Source: Ferrovibrio sp.
GTDB lineage: Bacteria; Pseudomonadota; Alphaproteobacteria; Ferrovibrionales; Ferrovibrionaceae
Reading direction: 5' to 3'
NCBI RefSeq assembly: GCF_029255545.1
Contig: NZ_JANLJJ010000091.1
Span: forward strand, 1 to 58,864
Length of the DNA stretch: 58,864 bases
Each line of letters opens with the position of its first letter. The first letter of the stretch is position 1. The translations under genes were made by a program, and so were the position numbers. Below the pieces are notes generated by a model. That model did no database searches, was not told where the DNA came from, and worked only from the letters and a program-made list of their open reading frames with translations. Positions 15,547-25,055 of the stretch are shown here, piece after piece.

Positions 15547-18105
15547 TTAGGGTTTCGGGCGTGGCTTGGCCCTGCTGGTCGGCTGCGCCGCCAGGGGATT
15601 CTCCGGCCAGTCATGCTTGGGGTACTGCCCGCGCATTTCTGCCCGCACAGCGCGATAACTCGTCTGCCAGAATCCCGCGAGATCGCTGGTCACCTGCAAC
15701 GGACGCCGCGCGGGTGACAGCAGATGCAACACAAGTTTCACCCGCCCACCGGCGATCGCGGGAGTATCGGCATGCCCGAACATCTCTTGCAGCCGGACGG
15801 CTAAGACCGGCACGTCACCCTGGGTGTAATCGAGCGGGATGTTCGAACCCGTGGGGACCCGCCAATGGGTGGGAGCTTCGGTTTCGAGCACCTTCTGCTG
15901 CGCATAGTCGAGCTGATGCGTCAGGGCCGCATGCAGATCGATCCCGGCCAATTGTGAAAATTTGGTCACGCCATCGAGATAGGGAGCCAACCATTGCTCA
16001 AAGCGCTCCAGCAATGCAGCGTCGTTCATATCAGGCCAGTCGGCCGCTGTCGGCAGGTGCCGGCGCAGCAGGGCAATACGGGCCTGCCATTGCCGCAGGG
16101 CCGGCGTCCATGGCAGCACATCCAGACCGGTTTTACGGATCGCGCGGATGAGCGCATCCCGGATCGCATCCTGTGGCGGATCCTTCAGCGGCTGTTCGCG
16201 CAGCACCAGCGCCCCCAGACGTTTCTGCCGTCGGGCGGCCACTGTCTGGCTGCGCTCGTCCCATTCCACCGTGTCTGTCGTCTCGATCAGATCGCCGAAC
16301 ACACCCTCGATCTCATTTTCAGCAATCGGAGCGGCCAGGAAAACGCGCGCATCGGCCTGGGCGCCATCCACCTCGGCAATGGCGAGATAGGTTCCACCAC
16401 TAAGCGGGTCGAGCGGATCCAGTCTCGCGCCGCGGCCGCCGCTGAGCAGGAAACTGCCCGCCGCGCCGCCGCGTTTCTTGGCCACGCGGTCAGGATAGGC
16501 CAGCGCCACAAGCTGGCCGGCATCCTCGACCGATCCTTTATGCGGCGGGACACCAATCTGCCGGCGCCAGTCGGAAGCCAGGCGTCGGATCTGCCGCACG
16601 GCATTCATGTCGACGCGCAGGCCGTGCGGGGCCGCGTCTCTCTCGCTCTCGCCGGCAACGATTTCGAGGCGCCAGCGCAGATCGGCATCGCGTGGCACGC
16701 CCTTGGCTGCCCGCGCAATGTCGCGCTCGCCGAGCAGAGCCGCCAGCGCGCAGGCCAGGCCACCAAGCTCACGGTCCTTGCCGCGGATCACCATATGAGA
16801 CAGCCGAGGATGCAGTGGCAGCTCGGCCATGGCCTTGCCGTGGGCGGTGATCGAACCGGATTTGTCGATCGCCCCCAGCTCGCGCAGTAGTTCCTGCGCA
16901 TAGGCCATGGCAGCATCGGGCGGCGGATCGAGCCAGGGCAGGGTCTTCGCATCGCGTACGCCCCACATCGCCAGATCGAGCGCCAGCGGCGTGAGATCGG
17001 TGACCGCGATTTCCGGCGCGGTGAACTTGGCCAGGCCGCCATGGGCGGCCTCCCCCCACAGGCGATAACAGATGCCCGGGCCAAGGCGCCCGGCGCGGCC
17101 ACGGCGCTGGTCGGCGGAGGCCTGGCTGACGCGCAGGGTTTCCAGCTTCGCCATGCCGGTGGCCGGGGAAAACCGCGGCTGGCGCATGTAACCGCTGTCG
17201 ATCACCACGCGCACGCCTTCGATGGTGAGCGAGCTTTCCGCAATCGAGGTCGACAGCACCACCTTGCGCCAGCCGGGCGGGCTCGGCTGCAGCGCCGCAT
17301 CCTGCTGTTCGCCGGCCAGATCGCCATAAAGCGGCATCACTGTGGTCTGCACCGGCAGCCGCGCCTCGGCCAGCAGGTTTTCCACCCGGCGAATCTCCGC
17401 CGTGCCAGGCAGGAAGACGAGGATATCGCCTTCGGTTTCATCCAGGGCGGCACGCACGGCGTCGGCCATGGCCGGTTCCAGCCGGCCCTGTGGCGGGGTT
17501 GGCCGCCAGCGCGTTTCAACCGGATAGCTTTGCCCCTCCCCGGTGACAACCGGGCATTTGCCCATCAAACGGGCAAATGGCGCGGCATCCAGCGTGGCCG
17601 ACATGGCAATCAGCTTCAGATCCGGCCGCAGCGCGCCCTGCGCCTCCAGACACAGAGCCAGGGCCACATCGGATTCCAAGCCACGTTCATGGCATTCATC
17701 GAACAGGACAGCCGTGATGCCCTTCAACTCAGGATCGCGCTGCAGCCGGCGCAGGAAAACGCCATCAGTATTCAGTTCGATGCGCGTCCTAGGACCAACC
17801 TTGCTGTCCAGCCGCACGCGATACCCGACGGTTTCCCCCACGGTTTCGCCAAGCAGACTGGCCATGCGCCGCGCTGCCAGCCTTGCCGCCAGCCGGCGCG
17901 GCTCCAGCACGATGATGCGGCCCTGCCCGGCCCATGGCTCGTCCAGCAGGGCAAGAGGCAGCAGCGTGGTCTTGCCTGACCCCGGCGGCGCCTGCACCAC
18001 CAGATTGGTCGACTGCGCCAGGGCGGCAGAGATCGCCGGCAGTACGGCCTCGATGGGCAGCGCATGGGTGAGTTGCAATTTTTGCAATGTTCGCGAGTCC
18101 AGCAA
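15547..18105 (-). CDS. hrpB: ATP-dependent helicase HrpB
   Basis: 852-residue DExH-box helicase of the HrpB type. Motif I is APPGSGKTT (about residues 39-47), motif II DECHERGL, motif III SATLD, and motif VI QRRGRAGRLGPG. An HA2 domain and the HrpB-specific C-terminal domain follow, ending with a basic tail RAKPRPKP. HrpB proteins are widespread; their RNA substrate in most bacteria is unclear. The ATG at 18105 faces the EamA gene, 36 bases away. The receiver-like gene follows after 43 bases on the same strand. Confidence 0.93.
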   Translation of the reverse strand: MLDSRTLQKLQLTHALPIEAVLPAISAALAQSTNLVVQAPPGSGKTTLLPLALLDEPWAGQGRIIVLEPRRLAARLAARRMASLLGETVGETVGYRVRLDSKVGPRTRIELNTDGVFLRRLQRDPELKGITAVLFDECHERGLESDVALALCLEAQGALRPDLKLIAMSATLDAAPFARLMGKCPVVTGEGQSYPVETRWRPTPPQGRLEPAMADAVRAALDETEGDILVFLPGTAEIRRVENLLAEARLPVQTTVMPLYGDLAGEQQDAALQPSPPGWRKVVLSTSIAESSLTIEGVRVVIDSGYMRQPRFSPATGMAKLETLRVSQASADQRRGRAGRLGPGICYRLWGEAAHGGLAKFTAPEIAVTDLTPLALDLAMWGVRDAKTLPWLDPPPDAAMAYAQELLRELGAIDKSGSITAHGKAMAELPLHPRLSHMVIRGKDRELGGLACALAALLGERDIARAAKGVPRDADLRWRLEIVAGESERDAAPHGLRVDMNAVRQIRRLASDWRRQIGVPPHKGSVEDAGQLVALAYPDRVAKKRGGAAGSFLLSGGRGARLDPLDPLSGGTYLAIAEVDGAQADARVFLAAPIAENEIEGVFGDLIETTDTVEWDERSQTVAARRQKRLGALVLREQPLKDPPQDAIRDALIRAIRKTGLDVLPWTPALRQWQARIALLRRHLPTAADWPDMNDAALLERFEQWLAPYLDGVTKFSQLAGIDLHAALTHQLDYAQQKVLETEAPTHWRVPTGSNIPLDYTQGDVPVLAVRLQEMFGHADTPAIAGGRVKLVLHLLSPARRPLQVTSDLAGFWQTSYRAVRAEMRGQYPKHDWPENPLAAQPTSRAKPRPKP

Positions 18106-18141
18106 CCTGAAATGTTAACGCTTTAGAGCCATTCCAGAGCA

Positions 18142-19089
18142 ATGTCAGAAATTCCCCTCCCCGCCGCCGCCGATTCCAGTTCCTCGACGCTGCTGAAAGC
18201 GATGGCGATGATGGCGGGATCTTCCCTCTGCTTCGTCATCATGCATGCCTTGGTCGCCAAGGTGTCGCAAGGCCTGCCGCCGGTGGAAGTGGCGTTTTTC
18301 CGCAATCTGTTTGGCTTCCTGGTGCTGTTTCCCGCCATCGCCCGCAGCCGGTTCACCGCATTCCGCACCACCAAACTGCATCTGCATGCGGTGCGCGGCG
18401 TGCTCAACAGCACCTCGATGATGATGTTCTTCACCGCGCTGGCCATCACGCCGCTGGCAGAGGCCACCGCGTTGTCCTACACCGCGCCACTGTTCATGAC
18501 CATCGGCGCGGTTGTGGTGCTGGGCGAAACCCTGCATGCCCGGCGTATCGCCGCCCTGGTGATCGGCTTCATCGGCGCGCTGGTCGTGCTGCGCCCCGGT
18601 ATGGTGCCGATTGGGCTGGGGCCGCTGCTGGTGCTGGGCTCGACCGTGCTGTGGGCCGGCTCGATGATCGACATCAAGATTCTGGCCCGCACCGATTCCA
18701 GCCTGACCATCGCCACCTATATGACGGTGTTCCTGATGCCGATCACCCTGGTGGCCGCCCTGTTCGTCTGGCAATGGCCTACCTGGGAGCAGCTCGGCTG
18801 GCTATTGCTGCTTGGCGCCTGCGGTTCGGCCGGCCACATGCTTTTCACCGAAGCCTTCCGGCACGCCGATACCACCGTATTGATGCCTTTGGACTTCACC
18901 AAGCTGATCTGGGCGTCGGCCATCGGCTTCCTGATATTCGGCCAGACCCCCGATCTGTGGACCTGGCTGGGCGGCACCGTCATTTTTGCGAGCGCCACTT
19001 ATATATCCTATCGCGAGCACCAGCTGGCCCGGCGCAAGGCCCGGGCCGCAGCCGAGACCGCATCTGGAGCCGAAATGCCACCAAGTTAG
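18142..19089 (+). CDS. EamA/DMT-family transporter
   Basis: 315-residue inner-membrane protein with ten hydrophobic segments in two repeats of five, the drug/metabolite transporter layout. The first EamA repeat runs from about residue 20 to 150 (FRNLFGFLVL, ATALSYTAPLF) and the second from about 160 to 295, closing with SYREHQLARRKAR. The substrate is unknown; members export amino acids, metabolites or drugs. It is divergent from hrpB, and 130 bases separate it from livG downstream. The final 20 residues are charged and cytoplasmic. Confidence 0.88.
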   Translation: MSEIPLPAAADSSSSTLLKAMAMMAGSSLCFVIMHALVAKVSQGLPPVEVAFFRNLFGFLVLFPAIARSRFTAFRTTKLHLHAVRGVLNSTSMMMFFTALAITPLAEATALSYTAPLFMTIGAVVVLGETLHARRIAALVIGFIGALVVLRPGMVPIGLGPLLVLGSTVLWAGSMIDIKILARTDSSLTIATYMTVFLMPITLVAALFVWQWPTWEQLGWLLLLGACGSAGHMLFTEAFRHADTTVLMPLDFTKLIWASAIGFLIFGQTPDLWTWLGGTVIFASATYISYREHQLARRKARAAAETASGAEMPPS

Positions 19090-19219
19090 GCATTAATTTC
19101 GTTAATTCGACTTCAAAATGTTGTCAGTGCAGGACTATTTACAAGTCCGGTCGAATCCCGTTTGATTTGCACCGCGTCCGGAATACCGGCGCCAGGGAGC
19201 AAACAACAAGCGTCCGGAC

Positions 19220-19975
19220 ATGGCCGAAGAATATATTCTTGCGACTGAAGGCCTGACGAAGGAATTCGCCGGCTTTGTCGCCGTCAAAAATGTCAATCTC
19301 AAAATCCGCAGGCACAGCATCCACGCGCTGATCGGCCCCAATGGCGCCGGCAAGACAACCTGTTTCAACCTGCTGACCAAGTTCCTGATCCCCAGCCGTG
19401 GCAGGATCACCTATAACGGCCGCGACATCACCGGCCACAATCCGGCTGCCATCGCCCGCAGCGGCATGGTCCGCTCGTTCCAGATTTCGGCGGTGTTCCC
19501 GCATTTAAGCCTGCTCGAAAACGTGCGGATCGCATTGCAGCGGCCGCTAGGCACTTCGTTCCATTTCTGGCGCTCGGAAAACAGCCTGAATGACCTGAAT
19601 GCCCGCGCGGAAGAGCTGCTGCAGGACGTGGGCCTGATCGAATACCGCAAGCATACCGCCGTCGAGCTGCCATACGGCCGCAAGCGCGCGCTTGAGATCG
19701 CCACGACCCTGGCGCTGGAGCCGGAAATGATGCTGCTCGACGAGCCGATGGCTGGCATGGGCCATGAAGACATCGAAAAGATTTCCGACCTGATCAAGCG
19801 GGTTTCGGCCAATCGCACCGTGCTGATGGTGGAGCATAACCTGAGCGTGGTAGCCAAACTGTCTGACACCATCACGGTGCTGCGGCGTGGCGAAGTGCTG
19901 GCGGAAGGCAATTACGAGACGGTGTCGCGCAATCCGGAAGTGATCGAGGCGTATATGGGGACCGGCCATGCATAA
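19220..19975 (+). CDS. livG: Branched-chain amino-acid type ABC transporter ATPase LivG
   Basis: 251-residue ABC ATPase of the LivG type. Walker A is GPNGAGKTT, the Q loop lies in RSFQIS, the signature region is LPYGRKRALEIA, Walker B is MMLLDEPMAG, and the switch His is in MVEHNL. It energises uptake across the inner membrane with LivF. Its stop overlaps the livF start by eight bases. The order here is livG-livF-livK-livH-livM. The binding protein decides the substrate, which may be an amino acid, amide or aromatic acid. Bases 19092-19106 upstream carry an ATTAA-N5-TTAAT repeat in the promoter gap. Confidence 0.92.
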   Translation: MAEEYILATEGLTKEFAGFVAVKNVNLKIRRHSIHALIGPNGAGKTTCFNLLTKFLIPSRGRITYNGRDITGHNPAAIARSGMVRSFQISAVFPHLSLLENVRIALQRPLGTSFHFWRSENSLNDLNARAEELLQDVGLIEYRKHTAVELPYGRKRALEIATTLALEPEMMLLDEPMAGMGHEDIEKISDLIKRVSANRTVLMVEHNLSVVAKLSDTITVLRRGEVLAEGNYETVSRNPEVIEAYMGTGHA

Positions 19976-20678
19976 TGGCGCGAGTGAACTGGCCGTCCGC
20001 GACCTGAATGCCTGGTATGGCGAAAGCCACATCCTGCACGGCATGCAGTTCGAGGTAAACAAGGGCGAAGTGGTGACCCTGCTGGGCCGCAACGGTGCCG
20101 GCAAAACCACGACGATGAAGGCCGTCATGGGCATGATCCCGAGCCGCAAGGGTTCGGTATTGTTCGAGGGTGAGGAACTGATCGCTCTCCCCTCCAACAA
20201 GATCGCCCGGCGCGGCCTGGCTTTCTGCCCGGAAGAGCGCGGCATTTTCTCCAGCCTCAATGTCTATGAGAATCTCACCCTGCCGCCGGCAGTGCGGCCG
20301 GGCGGCATGAGCCTGGATGATATCTATCAGATCTTCCCCAACCTGAAGGAACGCCTGAAAAGCCAGGGCACGAAACTGTCGGGCGGTGAGCAGCAGATGC
20401 TGGCCATTGGCCGCATCCTGCGCACGGGTGCGAATTTTCTGCTGCTGGACGAGCCGACCGAGGGTCTGGCGCCGGTGATCGTGCAGCAGATCGGAGCCAT
20501 GATTCGGCTGCTGAAATCCAAGGGCTATACCGTTTTACTGGTGGAGCAGAATTTCCGTTTCGCCAGTACCGTTGCCGACCGCCATTACGTGGTCGAGCAC
20601 GGCAAGGTGATCGACATGATTGCGAACGATCAGATCGCCGCCAATACCCAGAAACTCGAGTCATATCTCGGGGTATAA
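19968..20678 (+). CDS. livF: Branched-chain amino-acid type ABC transporter ATPase LivF
   Basis: 236-residue second ATPase of the importer. Walker A is LLGRNGAGKTTT, the signature is SGGEQQMLAIGRIL, Walker B is FLLLDEPTEGLAP, and the switch His loop reads LLVEQNF (Gln in place of His, usual for LivF). It starts inside the end of livG, which suggests translational coupling. The binding-protein gene follows after 22 bases behind a strong AGGAGG site. Confidence 0.93.
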   Translation: MHNGASELAVRDLNAWYGESHILHGMQFEVNKGEVVTLLGRNGAGKTTTMKAVMGMIPSRKGSVLFEGEELIALPSNKIARRGLAFCPEERGIFSSLNVYENLTLPPAVRPGGMSLDDIYQIFPNLKERLKSQGTKLSGGEQQMLAIGRILRTGANFLLLDEPTEGLAPVIVQQIGAMIRLLKSKGYTVLLVEQNFRFASTVADRHYVVEHGKVIDMIANDQIAANTQKLESYLGV

Positions 20679-20700
20679 GTTCAACCAGGAGGAAGCGACC

Positions 20701-21912
20701 ATGCGATTCAAGCATTTGTTTGTGACGACGGCGGCCGTGCTGGCGGCCGGGGCAGCCAATGCCCAGATGTCTGACGGCGTGATCAAGATCGGCGTGATGA
20801 ACGACCAGTCGGGCCTGTATGCCGACGTGTCCGGCCCGGGCGGCACCTGGGCGGCCAAGAAGGCGGTCGAGGATTACGGTGCCGCCGCCAAGGGCATGAA
20901 GGTGGAAGTGGTTTTCGCTGATCATCAGAACAAGCCCGATATCGGCTCCAACGTTGTCCGCCAGTGGCTGGATGTCGACAAGGTTGATGTCGTGGTCGAC
21001 GTGCCGACCTCGTCGGTGGCGCTGGCCGTCAACCAGATCGTCAAGGAAAAGAACAAGGTGTTCCTGGTCTCCGGCGCGGCAACCGCCGACCTGACCGGAC
21101 CGGCCTGCACGCCCAACACCGTGCACTGGACCTACGACACCTGGGCGCTGGCCAACGGCACCGGCAAGGCGATCGTGCAGACCGGCGGCAAGAGCTGGTT
21201 CTTCCTGACCGCCGATTATGCCTTCGGCCATGCGCTGGAGCGCGACACCAAGGCCGTGGTCGAGGCCAATGGCGGCAAGGTGGTCGGCGCCGTCCGCCAC
21301 CCCTTCCCGGGCACCGACTTCTCGTCGTTCCTGCTGCAGGCCCAGGGCTCGAAGGCGCAGATCATCGCCCTGGCCAATGCCGGCGGCGACACCATCAACT
21401 CGATCAAGCAGGCGGCTGAATTCGGCATCGTCGAGGGCGGCCAGAAGCTTGCGGGCATGCTGATGTTCGACACCGACATCCATGCGCTGGGCCTCAAGAC
21501 TGCTCAGGGCCTGAACTTCACCACCGCCTGGTATTGGGATGCCAACGACAACAACCGTGCCTTCGCCAAGGACTTCTCCGCGGCCAACGGCGGCAAGTAC
21601 CCGACCATGGTACATGCCGGCATCTACTCCTCGGTGATCCACTATCTGAAGGCCGTGGAAGCGCTGAAGAGCGATGCCGACGGCGCCAAGGTGGTGGCCA
21701 AGATGAAGGAAATGCCGAGCGAGGATAAGCTGTTCGGCAAGGGCAGCGTTCGCGTGGATGGCCGCCACATCCACGACATGTACCTCGTCGAGGTGAAGAA
21801 GCCGGGCGATTCGAAGAAGCCCTGGGATTACATGACGGTGAAGAAGACCATCCCGGCGGCGGAAGCCTTCCGTCCGCTGGCCGAAGGCAAGTGCCCGCTG
21901 GTCAAGAGCTGA
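20701..21912 (+). CDS. LivK-like periplasmic substrate-binding protein
   Basis: 403 residues with a Sec signal peptide (about 1-22, ANA-Q) and the two-lobed type I periplasmic binding fold: IKIGVMNDQSGLYAD, VDVPTSSVALAVNQI, SGAATADLTG, FFLTADYAFGHALE. This is the Peripla_BP_6 (LivJ/LivK) family. The strong AGGAGGAAGCGACC leader and the hairpins behind the gene fit a need for excess binding protein. The ligand is not deducible; this subgroup is often annotated for aromatic or short organic acids. Confidence 0.88.
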   Translation: MRFKHLFVTTAAVLAAGAANAQMSDGVIKIGVMNDQSGLYADVSGPGGTWAAKKAVEDYGAAAKGMKVEVVFADHQNKPDIGSNVVRQWLDVDKVDVVVDVPTSSVALAVNQIVKEKNKVFLVSGAATADLTGPACTPNTVHWTYDTWALANGTGKAIVQTGGKSWFFLTADYAFGHALERDTKAVVEANGGKVVGAVRHPFPGTDFSSFLLQAQGSKAQIIALANAGGDTINSIKQAAEFGIVEGGQKLAGMLMFDTDIHALGLKTAQGLNFTTAWYWDANDNNRAFAKDFSAANGGKYPTMVHAGIYSSVIHYLKAVEALKSDADGAKVVAKMKEMPSEDKLFGKGSVRVDGRHIHDMYLVEVKKPGDSKKPWDYMTVKKTIPAAEAFRPLAEGKCPLVKS

Positions 21913-21920
21913 GCGTAACC

Positions 21921-21997
21921 CGCAACCCGGAGCCGCCGCAGGGCGGCTCGGGTTGCGGCCCGCAGCCTTGCAGATTGCGGCCCGCCGGGCCGCAATC
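21921..21997 (+). repeat. Two tandem stable hairpins between livK and livH
   Basis: Hairpin 1 (21921-21957) has a 16-bp stem with one bulged G and a GCAG loop. Hairpin 2 (21973-21997) has a perfect 11-bp stem with a GCC loop. Both contain TTGCGGCCCGC (21953-21963 and 21975-21985). No T run follows, so they look like mRNA-stabilising or REP-like elements that favour the binding protein over the permeases, rather than a terminator. Confidence 0.65.
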
Positions 21998-22057
21998 TCA
22001 AAGACTGCCGGATTGATATCTGACAGAGACAAAGCGTAAAGAGGGGACATTCCAGCG

Positions 22058-22939
22058 ATGTTCGAGCTGCTTGGCATAGCGCCGCAGGCCTTGTTCGGCC
22101 AGCTGCTGCTTGGTCTGATCAATGGAGCCTTCTACGCCATGCTCAGCCTGGGCCTGGCGGTGATCTTCGGCCTGCTCAATGTGATCAATTTCACCCACGG
22201 CGCGCAGTACATGATGGGCGCGTTCGTCGCCTGGATGCTGCTGGAATGGGTTGGCGTTCCCTATTGGGGAGCTCTGGTGCTGGTGCCGATCATTGTCGGC
22301 GCGTTTGGCGTCCTGCTTGAGAAAGTGTTCCTCAAGCGCCTCTACCATCTCGATCATCTGTACGGCCTGCTGCTCACATTCGGCCTCGCGCTGATGATCG
22401 AGGGCGTGTTCCGCAAGCAGTTTGGCTCCTCCGGCCTGCCCTATGCCAACCCGCTGCCGGGCGGAACGCGGCTCGACTTCATGTTCCTGCCCAACTACCG
22501 AGCCTGGGTGGTGGTCGCCTCGCTGGTGATCTGTTTCGGCACCTGGTTCCTGATCGAACGCACCAAACTGGGCTCCTATCTGCGCGCGGCGGTCGAACGT
22601 CCCGATCTGGTGCAGGCCTTCGGCATCAATGTGCCGCGCATGATCACGCTCACTTACGGCTTTGGCGTCGGCCTTGCCGCCTTGGCCGGCGTTCTGGCCG
22701 CGCCGATCTACAGCGTCAATCCGCTGATGGGCTCGAATCTGATCATCATTGTCTTCGCCGTCGTGGTGATCGGTGGCATGGGCTCGATCATGGGCGCCAT
22801 CGTCACCGGTTTCGGTCTTGGCGTCATTGAGGGCCTGACCAAGGTGTTTTACCCGGAAGCCTCCAACACCGTCATCTTCATCATCATGGCCATTGTATTG
22901 ATGCTGAAGCCCGCCGGCCTGTTCGGCACGCCGAAATGA
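22058..22939 (+). CDS. livH: Branched-chain amino-acid type ABC permease LivH
   Basis: 293-residue inner-membrane permease with about eight membrane segments. LivH features include GLINGAFYAMLSLGLAVIFGLLNVINF near the N-terminus (residues 19-45), GGMGSIMGAI and a C-terminal VLMLKPAGLFG. It forms the channel with LivM. Start at 22058 by family length; the preceding leader GAGGGGACATTCCAGCG has a usable ribosome site. It is separated from the binding-protein gene by 145 bases of hairpins. Confidence 0.93.
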   Translation: MFELLGIAPQALFGQLLLGLINGAFYAMLSLGLAVIFGLLNVINFTHGAQYMMGAFVAWMLLEWVGVPYWGALVLVPIIVGAFGVLLEKVFLKRLYHLDHLYGLLLTFGLALMIEGVFRKQFGSSGLPYANPLPGGTRLDFMFLPNYRAWVVVASLVICFGTWFLIERTKLGSYLRAAVERPDLVQAFGINVPRMITLTYGFGVGLAALAGVLAAPIYSVNPLMGSNLIIIVFAVVVIGGMGSIMGAIVTGFGLGVIEGLTKVFYPEASNTVIFIIMAIVLMLKPAGLFGTPK

Positions 22940-22949
22940 GAGTCGGACC

Positions 22950-23903
22950 ATGATGAAAGCCGGTACAACCAAGAACCGCGACCTGCAGATTTTTGCCGGT
23001 CTGATGGCCCTTGCCCTGATCGCACCGCTGGCGATCTATCCCGTCTTCCTGATGAAGGTGCTGTGCTTTGCGCTGTTCGCGCTGGCCTTCAACCTGCTGA
23101 TTGGCTATGTCGGCCTGCTCTCATTCGGCCACGCCATGTTCTTTGGCGGCGCCGCCTATATCAGTGGCCACGTGGTCAAGGTATGGGGCTGGAGCCCGGA
23201 GATGGGCATCATTGCCGGCACCGCCTGCGCCGCCCTGCTTGGCCTTGCCGCCGGCAGCCTCGCGATCCGGCGCCAGGGCATCTATTTCGCCATGGTCACC
23301 CTGGCACTGGCCCAGATGGTGTTCTTCTTCTGCCTGCAGGCCCCGTTCACCAAAGGCGAAGACGGCATACAGGCCATTCCCCGCCGGCCGGTTCTGGGCC
23401 TTTTCGATTTGTCGGATGACAGGGCCTTCTACTATCTGGTGCTGGGTATCTTCGCTTTTGGTTTCCTGGTGATCTGGCGCACCATCCACTCGCCCTTCGG
23501 TCAGGTGCTGAAGGCGATCCGTGAGAACGAACCGCGGGCCATCTCGCTCGGCTACCGCGTCGACCAGTACAAGCTGCTCGCCTTCGTGCTCTCGGCGGCG
23601 CTGACTGGCATGGCCGGCGCCACCAAGGCGCTGGTGTTCCAGTTGGCTTCGCTGACCGATGTCGCCTGGCAGATGTCGGGCGAAGTTGTGTTGATGACCC
23701 TGGTCGGTGGCATGGGCACGGTGTTCGGCCCGATCATTGGCGCCGGCGTCATCATCACCATGCAGAACTACCTAGCCGGCTTCGGCGAATGGGTGCTGGT
23801 GATCCAGGGCGCCATCTTCGTGGTGGTCGTGATGGCCTTCCGCAAAGGCATCGTGGGCGAAATCCAGGCCTGGTGGCAGCGGCGTAGCCGCAACCAGGCC
23901 TAA
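22950..23903 (+). CDS. livM: Branched-chain amino-acid type ABC permease LivM
   Basis: 317-residue permease, partner of LivH, with about nine to ten membrane segments. Family features are LAFNLLIGYVGLLSFGHAMFFG (about 46-67), the cytoplasmic ATPase-contact loop RTIHSPFGQVLKAIRENEPRA and GGMGTVFGPIIGA. The start, 10 bases after livH, makes the two co-translated. It ends the operon and converges with rfbB, with a shared hairpin. Confidence 0.93.
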   Translation: MMKAGTTKNRDLQIFAGLMALALIAPLAIYPVFLMKVLCFALFALAFNLLIGYVGLLSFGHAMFFGGAAYISGHVVKVWGWSPEMGIIAGTACAALLGLAAGSLAIRRQGIYFAMVTLALAQMVFFFCLQAPFTKGEDGIQAIPRRPVLGLFDLSDDRAFYYLVLGIFAFGFLVIWRTIHSPFGQVLKAIRENEPRAISLGYRVDQYKLLAFVLSAALTGMAGATKALVFQLASLTDVAWQMSGEVVLMTLVGGMGTVFGPIIGAGVIITMQNYLAGFGEWVLVIQGAIFVVVVMAFRKGIVGEIQAWWQRRSRNQA

Positions 23904-23909
23904 CGGCTC

Positions 23910-23929
23910 GGCCGGTGCTTCAACCGGCC
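23910..23929. terminator. Shared hairpin between livM and rfbB
   Basis: Stem GGCCGGT/ACCGGCC (7 bp) with a six-base loop between two convergent genes; it overlaps the rfbB stop. T runs are weak on both sides, so strength as a terminator is doubtful. Confidence 0.4.
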
Positions 23930-24990
23930 TTGCCCAAACCCTGGCTGCCGAGGCCGATCCGACCGCGGTCGTAAGCCTGGCTGGCCCGTCGGCACCAGGC
24001 GGAATTATCAAGATACCACTGCACCGTTGCCTTCAGGCCGGACGCCAGATCATATTGCGGCCGCCAGCCCAGTTCCTGTTCGCATTTCGACGGATTGATG
24101 GCGTAGCGCGCGTCATGGCCGGGCCGATCGGTGACGAAGGTAATCAATTCGGCATATTTTCTGCTGCCCTGACGCGGCACCAGATCGTCTAGAATGGCGC
24201 AGAGCCGGTGCACCAGGTCGATATTGCGTTGCTCGCCACGGGCGCCGACCAGATAGGTTTCGCCCGGCCGCCCCTTCTCGACGGCCATCTGCAGGGCCGC
24301 GGCATGATCGTCCACATGGATCCAGTCGCGCACCTGCTCGCCCTTGCCGTAGATCGGCAGTGCCTTGCCCTCCAGGGCGTTCAGGATGGTGAGCGGAATC
24401 AGCTTCTCCGGGAACTGGTACGGCCCGTAATTGTTGCCGCAATTGGTGACTAGCACCGGCAGACCGTAGGTGCGGCCGAAGGCGCGCGCCAGATGGTCAG
24501 CCGCTGCCTTGCTGGCGGCATAGGGCGAATTCGGCTTATAGGAGCTGTTCTCGTCGAACAGGCCGGTGGCGCCCAGTTCGCCATAAACCTCATCAGTCGA
24601 AACCTGCAGATGACGGAACTGGCCCTGGGCCGTGGCGTCCAGGCCGCGCCAATGCTCCAGCGCCGCCTCCAGCAGCACCAGGCTGCCGGTGACATTGGTC
24701 TCGATGAACGGCGCCGGGCTGTCGATCGAACGGTCGACATGGCTTTCCGCCGCCAGATGATAAACGGCAACCGGCCGGGTTTCGGCATAGATGCGCCGGA
24801 TCACCGCGCGGTCGCAGATATCGACCTGCTCGAAGCGATGCAAATCCGGCTGCGGCAAACCGGCCAGATTGTCCGGATTGCCGGCATAGGTCAGCTTGTC
24901 GATGGTAACGACGCGGCGTCCCTGGGCATTCAGCCGGCGCACCAGAGCCGAGCCGATAAAACCGGCGCCGCCGGTGACAATAACGGTCAT
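23920..24990 (-). CDS. rfbB: dTDP-glucose 4,6-dehydratase RfbB
   Basis: Converts dTDP-glucose to dTDP-4-keto-6-deoxyglucose, the first step toward dTDP-rhamnose and other deoxysugars. 356 residues: NAD-binding GGAGFIGS at residues 7-14, catalytic region STDEVYGEL, YxxxK as YAASK, and HNYGPYQFPEK-like NNYGPYQFPEKLIPL. The start at 24990 follows AGGGAGA. The frame runs on upstream to 25266, but that part overlaps uvrB and has no match. The usual partners rfbA, rfbC and rfbD are absent, so it stands alone. Confidence 0.93.
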   Translation of the reverse strand: MTVIVTGGAGFIGSALVRRLNAQGRRVVTIDKLTYAGNPDNLAGLPQPDLHRFEQVDICDRAVIRRIYAETRPVAVYHLAAESHVDRSIDSPAPFIETNVTGSLVLLEAALEHWRGLDATAQGQFRHLQVSTDEVYGELGATGLFDENSSYKPNSPYAASKAAADHLARAFGRTYGLPVLVTNCGNNYGPYQFPEKLIPLTILNALEGKALPIYGKGEQVRDWIHVDDHAAALQMAVEKGRPGETYLVGARGEQRNIDLVHRLCAILDDLVPRQGSRKYAELITFVTDRPGHDARYAINPSKCEQELGWRPQYDLASGLKATVQWYLDNSAWCRRASQAYDRGRIGLGSQGLGKAG

Positions 24991-25055
24991 GGATGGGTCT
25001 CCCTGAGCCTTGTATACCGGAGCGCTGGGCTGGTCGGAAGGTCTTGCTCCATGGT

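Noticed and set aside
18072-18090. Repeated TTGCAA at the hrpB start
   Set aside because: TTGCAA is self-complementary and here encodes residues of hrpB; no evidence of an operator.
20275-22122. Minus-strand frame of 615 codons over livF-livK
   Set aside because: Antisense shadow; the plus-strand transporter genes are certain.
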